NCBI RefSeq assembly: GCF_052103615.1
Contig: NZ_JBQEKA010000054.1
Location: forward strand, 1 to 20,506
DNA: 20,506 bases
Direction of reading: 5' to 3'
From: Kerstersia sp052103615
GTDB lineage: Bacteria > Pseudomonadota > Gammaproteobacteria > Burkholderiales > Burkholderiaceae_B
In this document: one piece after another, positions 7,158 through 15,142 of the stretch
Layout of the letters: the number at the start of each line of letters is the position of its first letter
How positions within the stretch are numbered: the first letter of the stretch is position 1
Made by a program: the position numbers and the translations under genes
Notes under the pieces: model-generated
Databases searched by the model: none
What the model saw: only the letters and a program-made list of their open reading frames with translations
What the model was told of the DNA's origin: nothing

Positions 7158-8366
7158 ATGATGTCCGCTTGCCCGTCTTCCGGCTCTTTCCGCTTTTCTG
7201 CACGGCACGGCCTGCGGCCCCTGCTCCTGCCGGTACTGCTGGCCCTGACGCTGGCGGCCTGCTCCAATGACAAAGCCGCCGCGCCGCCCCCGCCGGCCGC
7301 CGAAGTCATCGTGCAGCCGATCACGGTGCAGCCGCTGGCCCTGAACCAGCGTTTGCCCGGCCGTACCGTGGCCTACATGATTTCCGATGTGCGCCCTCAG
7401 GTCGGCGGCATCCTGCAGAAAAGACTCTTCACGGAAGGCCATGAGGTCAAGGCCGGTGAAGTGCTCTATCAGATAGACCCGGCGAGCTATCAGGCCGCCC
7501 TGGATAGCGCCAAAGCCAATCTGGCCCAGGCGGAAGCCGCCGTGCTCGCGGCCCGGCCCAAGGCCCAGCGCTATGCCAATCTGCTGAAACTGGATGCCGT
7601 CAGCCAGCAGGCTGCCGATGAGGCCCAGGCCACGCTGCGCCAGAACGAAGCGGCGGTTCTGGCCGCGCAAGCCGCGCTGCAGACAGCCCGCATCAACCTC
7701 GATTACACCCGCATCAAGGCGCCGATTTCCGGTGTCTCGGGCACTTCCAGCTACACCCCCGGCGCGCTCGTGACCAGCAACCAGGAAGCGCCGCTCACGA
7801 CCATCCGCCAGCTCGATCCGATTTATGTGGATGTCTCCCTGTCCAGCGCCCAATTGCTCTCCTTGCGCAAGCGCATGAGCAGCGGCGACCTGAAATCAGC
7901 GGGTGAAGCCATAGATGTGCGCGTCCTGCTGGAAGATGGCAGCACCTACGATCACACCGGCGCGCTGGCATTCATCGGCACCTCGGTGGGCACAGACACC
8001 GGGGATGTGCTGCTGCGCGCCGTGCTGCCCAACCCGGACGGCCTGCTGCTGCCCGGCATGTATGTCCGGGCGGAACTGCCCATGGCCATCAATGACAATG
8101 CCATTCTGGTGCCGCAAAGCGCCATTACCCGCAACACCCGCGGCGAAGCCACGGTGCAACTGGTCGATGACAACCAGCAGATCAGCCAGCGCGTCATTCA
8201 GCTGGGCGATGCGCTGGGGGACCAGTGGGTCGTCCTCTCCGGGCTGCAAGCCGGCGAGCGCCTGGTCATCGCCGGCGGCAGCCGGCTCAAACCGGGCTCG
8301 ACCGTGAACGCTGTGTCCGCCGCCCCTCAGGCAGAGGCCCCGGCGCCCGCTCCTGCTGCCAGCTAA
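7158..8366 (+). CDS. RND efflux periplasmic adaptor lipoprotein (AcrA/MexA family)
   Basis: Membrane-fusion subunit linking the inner-membrane pump to the outer-membrane channel, 402 residues (AcrA 397). A basic n-region and hydrophobic stretch end in the lipobox LAAC, with lipidated Cys at 35, followed by an Ala/Pro-rich linker. Family features follow: GRTVAYMISDVRPQVGGIL (start of the lipoyl/barrel-sandwich hybrid), LFTEGHEVKAGEVLYQIDP, an alpha-helical hairpin rich in Ala and Gln (about 115-180), NLDYTRIKAPISGVSG, and the beta-barrel part with QLDPIYVDVSLS. GAGG (7149-7152) precedes ATG codons at 7158 and 7161; the first is taken, though the second has better spacing. It is first in a three-gene operon with the pump 21 bp downstream. 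It resembles adaptors such as AcrA, MexA and AxyA, but the exact ortholog and substrates cannot be read from sequence. Confidence 0.95.
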   Translation: MMSACPSSGSFRFSARHGLRPLLLPVLLALTLAACSNDKAAAPPPPAAEVIVQPITVQPLALNQRLPGRTVAYMISDVRPQVGGILQKRLFTEGHEVKAGEVLYQIDPASYQAALDSAKANLAQAEAAVLAARPKAQRYANLLKLDAVSQQAADEAQATLRQNEAAVLAAQAALQTARINLDYTRIKAPISGVSGTSSYTPGALVTSNQEAPLTTIRQLDPIYVDVSLSSAQLLSLRKRMSSGDLKSAGEAIDVRVLLEDGSTYDHTGALAFIGTSVGTDTGDVLLRAVLPNPDGLLLPGMYVRAELPMAINDNAILVPQSAITRNTRGEATVQLVDDNQQISQRVIQLGDALGDQWVVLSGLQAGERLVIAGGSRLKPGSTVNAVSAAPQAEAPAPAPAAS

Positions 8367-8387
8367 CCCGCCGAGGAGCCTGACGAC

Positions 8388-11300
8388 GTGTCCCGTTTTT
8401 TCATCGACCGCCCCATCTTTGCCTGGGTCATCGCAATCGTCATCATGCTGGCCGGCGTGCTGTCGATCAAACTGTTGCCGCTGGAACAGTACCCGGATAT
8501 CGCGCCCCCATCGGTATCCATCCGCGCCACCTACAACGGCGCTTCCGCCGAAACGGTGGAAAACTCCGTCACGCAGGTCATCGAACAGCAAATGACCGGG
8601 CTGGACAATCTGATGTATATGTCCTCGACCAGCAGTTCGTCGGGCACCTCGCAGATTTCCCTGACCTTCGAATCCGGCACCGACCCCGATACCGCCCAGG
8701 TGCAGGTACAGAACAAGCTGAAGCAAGCCGAACGCATGCTGCCGGAGCCGGTGCAGGATACCGGCGTCACCGTCACCAAGTCATCGGGCAATATCTTCAT
8801 GGTGCTGGCGTTCACGTCGGAAGACGACAGCATGAACCGCACCGATATCGCCGACTATATGGCGGCGACCCTGCAGGACCCCATAGGCCGCGTCAACGGC
8901 GTGGGCAACGTGCAGGTCATGGGGTCGAAATACTCCATGCGCATCTGGCTGGATCCGGACAAGCTGCGTACCTATCAGCTCATGCCCTCGGATGTCTCCA
9001 ACGCCATCCAGGCGCAGAACAATGATGTTTCCTCGGGCGCGCTGGGCGCCCTGCCTTCCATCCAGGGCCAGCGCCTGAACGCCACCATCAGTTCGCGCAG
9101 CCGTCTGCAAACCCCCGAACAGTTCGAGCGCATCATCCTCAAGGCGGCGCCCAATGGCAGCGCGGTCTATCTCTCCGATGTCGCCACCGTCGAACTGGGC
9201 AGCGAAAGTTACGCCATCAGCAGCCAATTCAATGGCAAGGTTTCGGCGGGCCTGGGCATAGAACTGGCCAGCGACGCCAATGCCCTGGACGTGTCGCATG
9301 CCGTCAAGGAAAAGCTCGCGCAGCTGGCGGAGTTCTTTCCGCCAGGCCTGACGTATCAGGTCGCCTACGACACCACGCCGTTCGTGCAGATTTCCATCAA
9401 GGAAGTCGTCAAAACCTTGATCGAGGCCATCGTCCTGGTGGTGCTCATCATGTACCTGTTCCTGCAGAACTGGCGCGCCACACTGATCCCGGCGATCGCG
9501 GTGCCCATCGTGCTGCTGGGCACCTTTGGCGTCCTGGCGGCGCTGGGCTATTCCATCAACACGCTGAGCATGTTCGGCATGGTGCTGGCTATCGGCCTGC
9601 TGGTGGATGACGCCATTGTGGTGGTGGAAAACGTCGAGCGCGTGATGGTCGCCGAAGGCCTGTCGCCGCGCGAAGCCACACGCAAGTCCATGGGCCAGAT
9701 CACAGGCGCCCTGGTCGGCATCGCGCTGGTCCTGACTGCCGTGTTTCTTCCCATGGCCTTCTTTGGCGGCGCCACCGGCATGATTTACCGGCAGTTCTCG
9801 GTCACCATCGCCGCCTCCATGATTCTTTCGGTGCTGGTCGCCATGACGCTGACGCCAGCGCTGTGCGCCAGCTTCCTCAAGCCCCTGACGGCGGGCAGCC
9901 ACGGCAGCCAGCGCGGTCCGCTGGGACGTTTTTTCTCCTGGTTCAACCGGGCCTTCGACCGCAGTGCCACCCGCTACCAGCATGGGGTGCGCCGGGTGGT
10001 CACGCATAGACTGGCGTCGCTCTTCGTCTATGTCCTGCTGCTCTCCGTCATGGCCCTGCTGTTCTGGCGCCTGCCTACCTCCTTCCTGCCGGAAGAGGAT
10101 CAGGGCATCCTGATGGTGCAGGTCAAACTGAACGCTGGCACCACGCAGGAAGTCACGGTAGCCACCATGGGCGAACTGACCGACTATGCCCTGAGCCAGC
10201 CCGAAATCCAGTCCGTCATGGCCATTTCCGGCTTCAGCTTCAGCGGCAACGGCCAGAACGTCGGCATGGCCTTCGTGAAGCTCAAGGACTGGGCCGAGCG
10301 CACGGCCAATGCCCAGGAAATCGGCCGGCGCATTTCCGCCGAAATGGCCAAGGTCAAGGACGCCCAGATTTTCGCCATGGCGCCCTCCGGCATCCCCGGC
10401 ATGGGCCGCAGCACCGGCTTCACGCTGCAATTGCAGGATCTGGGCGGGGTCGGGCACGATGCGCTGGTGCAAGCCAAAGACGAATTGCTGCGCCTGGCTG
10501 CCGACAACCCCAATCTCATCAACGTCCGTTATGGCGGACAGGAAGATTCGCCGTCCTTCGATATCCAGATCGACGATGCGCGTGCTGCCGCGCTGGATGT
10601 CTCGCTGGGCGATATCAACAACACGCTTTCCATCGCCATGGGCGGCTCTTACGTCAACGACTTCATCAATCGCGGACGCATCAAGAAAGTCTATGTGCAA
10701 GGCCAGGCAGAAGCGCGCATGCTGCCCCAGGACATCAACCGCTGGTGGGTGCGCAACAGCAATGGGGAAATGGTCTCTTTTGCGGCCTTTTCCACCAGTG
10801 ACTGGAGCCAGGCGCCCGCCGCGCTCTCGCGCTTCAACGGCTCGGCAGCATTGGAAATCACGGGCGAACCCGCGCCCGGCGTCAGTTCCGGCACCGCCAT
10901 GAGCGAAATCGCCAGCCTGGTGTCCCAGCTTCCCGCAGGCGTCGGCTACGCCTGGTCGGGGCTGTCCTACCAGGAACAGATTTCCGGCGCGCAGGCGCCG
11001 CTGCTCTATGCCGTCTCCCTGCTATTCGTGTTCCTGTGCCTGGCGGCGCTCTATGAAAGCTGGTCCATCCCGTTCTCGGTCATGCTGGCCGTGCCCATCG
11101 GGATCGTCGGCGCGCTGCTGCTGACCTACTCGCGCGGCCTGGCCAATGACGTTTACTTCCAGGTTGGCCTGCTCGCCACCGTGGGCCTGGCCGCCAAGAA
11201 CGGCATTCTGATCGTGGAGTTCGCCCGCGACCTCGAAAACCGCGGCATGAGCCTGATTGACGCCACCTTGCATGCGGCGCGCATGCGTTTGCGGCCCATC

Positions 11301-11519
11301 ATCATGACCTCCCTGGCCTTCCTGCTGGGCGTGTTCCCGCTCGTGATCAGCGCCGGCGCTGGCGCTGGCGGGCGGCACTCGCTGGGCACGGGGGTTTTCG
11401 GCGGCACACTGATTTCCACCCTGCTGGGTATTTTCTTCGTACCGCTGTTCTATGTCATCGTGCGCCGTCTGTTGCCTGGGCGCAAGCGTGTCACGCGCCA
11501 TGACGAGGATCCAAGCTGA
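8388..11519 (+). CDS. RND multidrug efflux pump, HAE1 family (AcrB/MexB-like)
   Basis: Proton-driven inner-membrane trimeric exporter, 1043 residues (AcrB 1049). It opens with the hallmark FFIDRPIFAWVIAIVIMLAG, the first of twelve expected TM helices. Proton-relay residues are conserved: Asp407-Asp408 in LLVDDAIVVVENVER, at the same numbers as in AcrB, and Lys937 in AAKNGILIVEFARDL (AcrB Lys940). Two large periplasmic loops follow TM1 and TM7 (the second begins around LPTSFLPEEDQG). The family end motif FFVPLFYVIVRRLLPGRK is present. The start is GTG at 8388 with GAGGAG (8373-8378) 9 bp upstream. The stop overlaps the ATG of the channel gene, so translation is probably coupled. Typical substrates are lipophilic antibiotics, dyes and detergents, but this is family knowledge; the specificity here is not determined. 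Confidence 0.97.
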   Translation: MSRFFIDRPIFAWVIAIVIMLAGVLSIKLLPLEQYPDIAPPSVSIRATYNGASAETVENSVTQVIEQQMTGLDNLMYMSSTSSSSGTSQISLTFESGTDPDTAQVQVQNKLKQAERMLPEPVQDTGVTVTKSSGNIFMVLAFTSEDDSMNRTDIADYMAATLQDPIGRVNGVGNVQVMGSKYSMRIWLDPDKLRTYQLMPSDVSNAIQAQNNDVSSGALGALPSIQGQRLNATISSRSRLQTPEQFERIILKAAPNGSAVYLSDVATVELGSESYAISSQFNGKVSAGLGIELASDANALDVSHAVKEKLAQLAEFFPPGLTYQVAYDTTPFVQISIKEVVKTLIEAIVLVVLIMYLFLQNWRATLIPAIAVPIVLLGTFGVLAALGYSINTLSMFGMVLAIGLLVDDAIVVVENVERVMVAEGLSPREATRKSMGQITGALVGIALVLTAVFLPMAFFGGATGMIYRQFSVTIAASMILSVLVAMTLTPALCASFLKPLTAGSHGSQRGPLGRFFSWFNRAFDRSATRYQHGVRRVVTHRLASLFVYVLLLSVMALLFWRLPTSFLPEEDQGILMVQVKLNAGTTQEVTVATMGELTDYALSQPEIQSVMAISGFSFSGNGQNVGMAFVKLKDWAERTANAQEIGRRISAEMAKVKDAQIFAMAPSGIPGMGRSTGFTLQLQDLGGVGHDALVQAKDELLRLAADNPNLINVRYGGQEDSPSFDIQIDDARAAALDVSLGDINNTLSIAMGGSYVNDFINRGRIKKVYVQGQAEARMLPQDINRWWVRNSNGEMVSFAAFSTSDWSQAPAALSRFNGSAALEITGEPAPGVSSGTAMSEIASLVSQLPAGVGYAWSGLSYQEQISGAQAPLLYAVSLLFVFLCLAALYESWSIPFSVMLAVPIGIVGALLLTYSRGLANDVYFQVGLLATVGLAAKNGILIVEFARDLENRGMSLIDATLHAARMRLRPIIMTSLAFLLGVFPLVISAGAGAGGRHSLGTGVFGGTLISTLLGIFFVPLFYVIVRRLLPGRKRVTRHDEDPS

Positions 11520-12988
11520 TGTCTCTGTTCCCTCCTCCTCTGCGCCGTCTGGGGCTGGCCGCTCTGGCGCTGGCCCTGGGCGGCTGCACCACGCTGGCGC
11601 CCGACTACGAACGCCCGCCGCTGCCCATCCCCGCCAGCCTGGATGGCGCCAGCCCTGACACGGCGGCGGCCGCTTATGTCCCGCCCGCCTGGCGCGCCGT
11701 GTTCGTCGATCCGCAGCTGCGCGACGTCTTGGCGCTTGCGCTTGCCAACAACCGCGACCTGCGCGTGGCCCTGCTCAATATCGACAAGGCACGCGCGCAA
11801 TACCGCATCCAGCGGGCGGACAACTGGCCCTCGGTCAACCTCAACGGCCAGCACAGTGCCTCGCGTTCCGTCATCGGCGAAGACACGACCCAGGTCAACC
11901 GCAGCAGCTCGCTGCAGGCAGGCCTGAGCAGCTGGGAATTGGATCTTTTCGGGCGGCTGCGCAGCCTCAACCAGCAAGCGCTGGAAACCTATCTGGCAAC
12001 AGAAGAGACCCAGCGCAGCACGCAACTCAGTCTGTTGGCGGAAACGGCCAGCGCCTGGCTGGAAATCGCCGCCAGCCAGCAACGGCTGGCCGTGGCCCGG
12101 GATACCCTGGCCAGCCAGCAGCGCACCCTGGCATTGACCCGCGCCATGCACGACGAAGGCGTGGCCTCCGGTGTCGATCTGGCCTCGGTCCAGGCCAGCG
12201 TGGAGAGCGCCAGGGTGGATGCGGCTGCCTACGAAACGAATCTGGCCCAGGCCCGCAATGCGCTCGACCTGCTGGCCGGCACCGCTGTGCCCGCGAATTT
12301 GCTGCCGGACGCCGGGCTGGATGCCATGCAGGCGTCCGTCGTCCTGAGCGAACTGCCGGCCGGGCTGCCCTCCAGCGTGCTGCTGCTGCGCCCGGATGTC
12401 CAGGCCGCCGAACATGCGTTGCTGGCCGCGAATGCGAACATAGGCGCCGCCCGCGCCGCCTTTTTCCCCCGGATATCCCTGACTGCCGGTGCCGGGATAG
12501 GCAGCCAGGGCCTGTCTGACCTGTTCGATGGCGGCGGCCACCGCATCTGGTCATTCGTGCCCAGCATCACGCTGCCCATCTTCAATGCTGGCGCCTTGCG
12601 CGCAGAGCTGGATGTCGCCACCCTGAGCCGCGACATCAATGTCGCCCAATACGAGCGCGCCATCCAGACAGCCTTCAAGGAAACGGCGGATGCGCTGGCG
12701 GTGCGCGCGCGGATTGCAGAGCGCCTCGATGCCCAGCAGGCGCTGCTTGCCGCGACCCAGCGCAGCTATGACCTGGCCGATGCGCGCTACCGCAACGGCG
12801 TGGACAGCTATCTGGAAACCCTGACTGCGCAGCGCAGCCTATATGCCGCGCGCCAAAGCCTCATCAGCCTGCGGCTGGAAGAAGCCAGCAACCGCATCAC
12901 GCTCTTCAAAGTGCTGGGCGGAGATGGCAGCAATGAACCGGTGCCAACCGCGCCAGCAGCCAGCGCCAACCCCGCCGCCGCGTCCTGA
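11519..12988 (+). CDS. RND efflux outer-membrane channel lipoprotein (OprM/NodT family)
   Basis: TolC-type outer-membrane duct, 489 residues (OprM 485). The signal peptide ends in the lipobox LGGC, with lipidated Cys at 23, followed by TTLAPDYERPPLPIP, the classic OprM/NodT opening. Two OEP repeats follow: the first around WRAVFVDPQLRDVLALALAN through SSWELDLFGRLRSLNQQALE, the second around LLRPDVQAAEHALLAANANI and AFFPRISLTAGAGIGS through NGVDSYLETLTAQRSLYAA. GAGGA (11505-11509) lies 9 bp before the ATG, inside the pump gene; the stop and start share TGATG. A strong hairpin 18 bp downstream ends the operon. With its adaptor and pump this makes a self-contained tripartite exporter. Confidence 0.95.
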   Translation: MSLFPPPLRRLGLAALALALGGCTTLAPDYERPPLPIPASLDGASPDTAAAAYVPPAWRAVFVDPQLRDVLALALANNRDLRVALLNIDKARAQYRIQRADNWPSVNLNGQHSASRSVIGEDTTQVNRSSSLQAGLSSWELDLFGRLRSLNQQALETYLATEETQRSTQLSLLAETASAWLEIAASQQRLAVARDTLASQQRTLALTRAMHDEGVASGVDLASVQASVESARVDAAAYETNLAQARNALDLLAGTAVPANLLPDAGLDAMQASVVLSELPAGLPSSVLLLRPDVQAAEHALLAANANIGAARAAFFPRISLTAGAGIGSQGLSDLFDGGGHRIWSFVPSITLPIFNAGALRAELDVATLSRDINVAQYERAIQTAFKETADALAVRARIAERLDAQQALLAATQRSYDLADARYRNGVDSYLETLTAQRSLYAARQSLISLRLEEASNRITLFKVLGGDGSNEPVPTAPAASANPAAAS

Positions 12989-13005
12989 CCCCATGCGCGG
13001 CAAAA

Positions 13006-13029
13006 GGGCCTGCGCAGCAGCGCAGGCCC
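13006..13029. terminator. shared hairpin terminator between efflux operon and secreted-protein gene
   Basis: GGGCCTGCGC (13006-13015) pairs perfectly with GCGCAGGCCC (13020-13029) around the tetraloop AGCA. AAAA at 13002-13005 gives a TTTT run after the hairpin on the minus strand, making a canonical intrinsic terminator for the leftward gene. On the plus strand it is followed only by CTT, so termination of the efflux operon would be weaker. It serves two convergent units. Confidence 0.85.
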
Positions 13030-13062
13030 CTTAGCCCCTTCCCCTAGGCACATTGGCCTGTC

Positions 13063-13524
13063 TTAGTCGAGCTCGGCCCGATTGAGGACTGCGCCGCCCT
13101 GCGCCTTCAGGTGCGAGACCAGGCTCAGGGTGCTGGCCGCATGGGTATCGCAAGCCCCGGCGGCGCCTAGCTCACGCAGCGCGCCGTCGATATAAACGGA
13201 AAAATACTCGGGTTCGCCTACGCCCAGATGCTGGGCCACCATTTGGGCTGTGCCAGCAATCAGGGCCGCATCGCCAGCCTCCAGGCCGCTGATGGCGCAA
13301 TTGCTGGCAATGAGATTCGCCAGGGCCAGCCCATGCAGGGCAGGCGCGGATGCCATCTCGGCGATCACGCTTGCCGGCGGCGTCTGGATCACAGGCTGAA
13401 CCTTGGGCGCAGCCGCCAGTGCAGCTGTCCCAGACAGGCAGGCCAGCATGGCCAGCGCTGCCGCGGCAGCCTGCCGCAAAGCGGGCTGGCGCGAGCCAGC
13501 GCGCCGGTGCTCAGAAACAATCAT
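13063..13524 (-). CDS. small secreted protein of unknown function
   Basis: I do not recognise this 153-residue product. The N-terminus is a basic stretch (EHRRAGSRQPALRQ) followed by a hydrophobic Ala/Leu core ending TAALAAAP, a good Sec signal peptide with likely cleavage near residues 37-39, so the mature protein of about 115 residues is probably periplasmic. Two cysteines remain, Cys76 (SNCAISGLEAG) and Cys125 (GACDTH), which could form a disulfide. The mature part looks mostly helical and Ala-rich, with no TM segment or known catalytic motif. The ATG at 13524 is preferred (GGA 8 bp upstream); an ATG at 13545 adds seven residues and has no binding site. It lies 75 bp downstream of trpS on the same strand and ends at the shared terminator. 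It could be cotranscribed with trpS, but the products suggest no functional link. Real-gene status rests on the signal peptide, terminator and the fit to the gap. Confidence 0.7.
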   Translation of the reverse strand: MIVSEHRRAGSRQPALRQAAAAALAMLACLSGTAALAAAPKVQPVIQTPPASVIAEMASAPALHGLALANLIASNCAISGLEAGDAALIAGTAQMVAQHLGVGEPEYFSVYIDGALRELGAAGACDTHAASTLSLVSHLKAQGGAVLNRAELD

Positions 13525-13599
13525 GAGGATTTTCCAGTGATGCATTGGCGGGAAGACTCATGCCCGGGCAGACGCCTGGATAGCCAGGGTGGTCTGCCA

Positions 13600-14949
13600 T
13601 CAGGCCTGTTTCAGGACTTCCAGCTCCCAGCGCAGGCGCTCATCAAAGCCTGCCACATCCTGGCCGCCAGCTGCCAGCGCTGCGCCATCCAGCGATACCA
13701 CCCAAGCGCCATCGACAAAGGCGATGGACACATTGTCCGGCTCGGCCACCAGGCGGCGCGTAACCGCGCCGATATCCTTGGGATTGGCGAAAACACGCGA
13801 CAGCAGCAATTCCTCGCCATTGCCGCTCAGCAGGCGGAAGCGGAACGCCCCGTCTGGATCGCGGAAACTGACAAAACGCGGCGGCTTGGGCGCCACTGCG
13901 CTTTCCTCTGCATTGGCCTGCTGGGCAACTGCCGTCTTCAGGCTGCGCAGGCCAACCGCCGCGCGCAGCGTCTCCAGCGCCGGAGCCGACTCCTGACGGG
14001 CCTTGCGCGCCCCGGCCAGCAAAATATCTTCGATATCATCGGGACGGGCAATCAGCGTCTCATAGCGCTCGCGCATGGGCGCCAGCATCTGCTCCAGCAG
14101 CGCCAGGAAGGCTTTTTTGGCATCGCCCCAGCCCATGCCGTCCAGCAATTTCTGACGGAACACGGCGCTGTCCTCCGCGCTGGCGAAAGCGCGGTAGAGC
14201 GTGAACAGGTGCGAGGCGTCAGGGTCTTTGGGCTCCCCCGGTTCACGCGAATCCGTGACGATACGCATCACCGCATCCTGCAGGGCGCGCGCCCCGCCAG
14301 CAAACAGCGGAATCGTGTTGTCGTAGCTCTTGGACATCTTGCGGCCATCCAGGCCGGGCAAGGTCGCCACTTCCTCTGCAATCTCGACGGCGGGCAGCAC
14401 GAACAACTCCTTGCCCCGGCCATACAGGTGATTGAAGCGCTGGGCAATATCCCGCGCCATTTCCAGGTGCTGGATCTGATCGCGCCCCACCGGCACGCGG
14501 TGGGCATTGAACATCAGGATATCGGCCGCCATCAGCACCGGATAGGAAAACAGGCCCATGGTGATGCCATCATCGGCTTCTGCTTCACGCGCCAGGTTCT
14601 GGTCAACCGCCGCCTTATAGGCATGCGCGCGATTCATCAGGCCCTTGGAGGTCACGCAGGTCAGCAGCCAGGACAGCTCCGGAATTTCCGGAATGTCGGA
14701 TTGGCGATAGAAGGTGACACGCTCGGTATCCAGACCGGCCGCCAGCCAGGTGGCCGCAATTTCCAGACGCGAGCGCGCAATGCGCTCCGGGTCATCGCAC
14801 TTGATCAGCGCATGGAAGTCGGCCAGGAAAAAATAGGCATCGACATCCGGCTCCGTGCTGGCGTTGATTGCCGGGCGGATAGCGCCCGCGTAATTACCCA
14901 GATGGGGAATGCCGGTGGTGGTAATGCCTGTCAGTACACGCGTAGTCAT
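13600..14949 (-). CDS. trpS: tryptophan--tRNA ligase with C-terminal extension
   Basis: Class I aminoacyl-tRNA synthetase charging tRNA-Trp in the cytoplasm. The HIGH-type motif is PHLGN (residues 15-19, in TTGIPHLGNYAGA) and the KMSKS motif is at 204-208 (GRKMSKSYDN). GLFSYPVLMAADILMF and VPVGRDQIQHLEMARDIA are strong TrpRS signatures. At 449 residues it is about 100 longer than E. coli TrpRS (334). The catalytic part and helical bundle end near residue 345, and the extra part (about 358-425, PRFVSFRDPDGAFRFRLLSG ... FANPKDIGAVTRRL) resembles the small DUF1508/YegP fold. I recall long TrpRS forms in Bordetella and relatives, so the extension is probably lineage-typical and not a chimera. The ATG at 14949 gives the exact conserved N-terminus but has no clear ribosome binding site. 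It follows zapE on the same strand with a 193-bp gap and probably has its own promoter. Confidence 0.96.
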   Translation of the reverse strand: MTTRVLTGITTTGIPHLGNYAGAIRPAINASTEPDVDAYFFLADFHALIKCDDPERIARSRLEIAATWLAAGLDTERVTFYRQSDIPEIPELSWLLTCVTSKGLMNRAHAYKAAVDQNLAREAEADDGITMGLFSYPVLMAADILMFNAHRVPVGRDQIQHLEMARDIAQRFNHLYGRGKELFVLPAVEIAEEVATLPGLDGRKMSKSYDNTIPLFAGGARALQDAVMRIVTDSREPGEPKDPDASHLFTLYRAFASAEDSAVFRQKLLDGMGWGDAKKAFLALLEQMLAPMRERYETLIARPDDIEDILLAGARKARQESAPALETLRAAVGLRSLKTAVAQQANAEESAVAPKPPRFVSFRDPDGAFRFRLLSGNGEELLLSRVFANPKDIGAVTRRLVAEPDNVSIAFVDGAWVVSLDGAALAAGGQDVAGFDERLRWELEVLKQA

Positions 14950-14983
14950 GGTATCGGGAAAAAACTGGGCTGGACGGAACCGT

Positions 14984-15012
14984 GCCGCGCAAAGACAACT
15001 GCGCAGCGCGGC
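14984..15012 (-). promoter_or_regulatory. possible hairpin in the trpS leader
   Basis: GCCGCGC (14984-14990) and GCGCGGC (15006-15012) are perfect 7-bp arms around a 15-nt loop, 34 bp upstream of the trpS ATG. On the minus strand a TTTTTT run (14959-14964) lies about 20 nt after the stem, too far for a standard terminator. No leader peptide rich in Trp codons was noticed. The structure is real in sequence; a regulatory role is speculation. Confidence 0.25.
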
Positions 15013-15108
15013 CTAACTTGAGCTTTTAAGCTTCCCAGTGTAACGCGGCTGCTCACGCTCACACAGGCCGTCCGTCCTGCCATGCCCCGGCCGTGGCGGC
15101 TTTCCAAC

Positions 15109-15136
15109 CGGCGGCAGGCGCCCGCGCCTGCCGCCG
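15109..15136 (-). terminator. GC-rich hairpin just downstream of zapE
   Basis: CGGCGGCAGGCGC (15109-15121) is the exact reverse complement of GCGCCTGCCGCCG (15124-15136), giving 12 pairs around a four-base loop. It begins 6 bp after the zapE stop. No T-run follows on the minus strand, so it may act as a Rho-assisted end or a 3'-stabilising stem. The remaining zapE-trpS spacer (14950-15108) shows no gene. Confidence 0.6.
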
Positions 15137-15142
15137 CGGCCC

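Noticed and set aside
8781..10700. Minus-strand open frame of 639 codons antisense to the RND pump
   Set aside because: The opposite strand encodes a textbook AcrB-type pump; the translation is His/Gln/Asp-rich with no family feature.
13228..15021. Plus-strand open frame of 597 codons opposite trpS and the secreted-protein gene
   Set aside because: trpS is unambiguous on the other strand; the frame is a compositional shadow.
14950..15060. Transcription attenuator for trpS
   Set aside because: A stem and a T-run exist but are about 20 nt apart, no alternative antiterminator pairing was found, and no Trp-rich leader peptide is visible. Kept only as a low-confidence hairpin.
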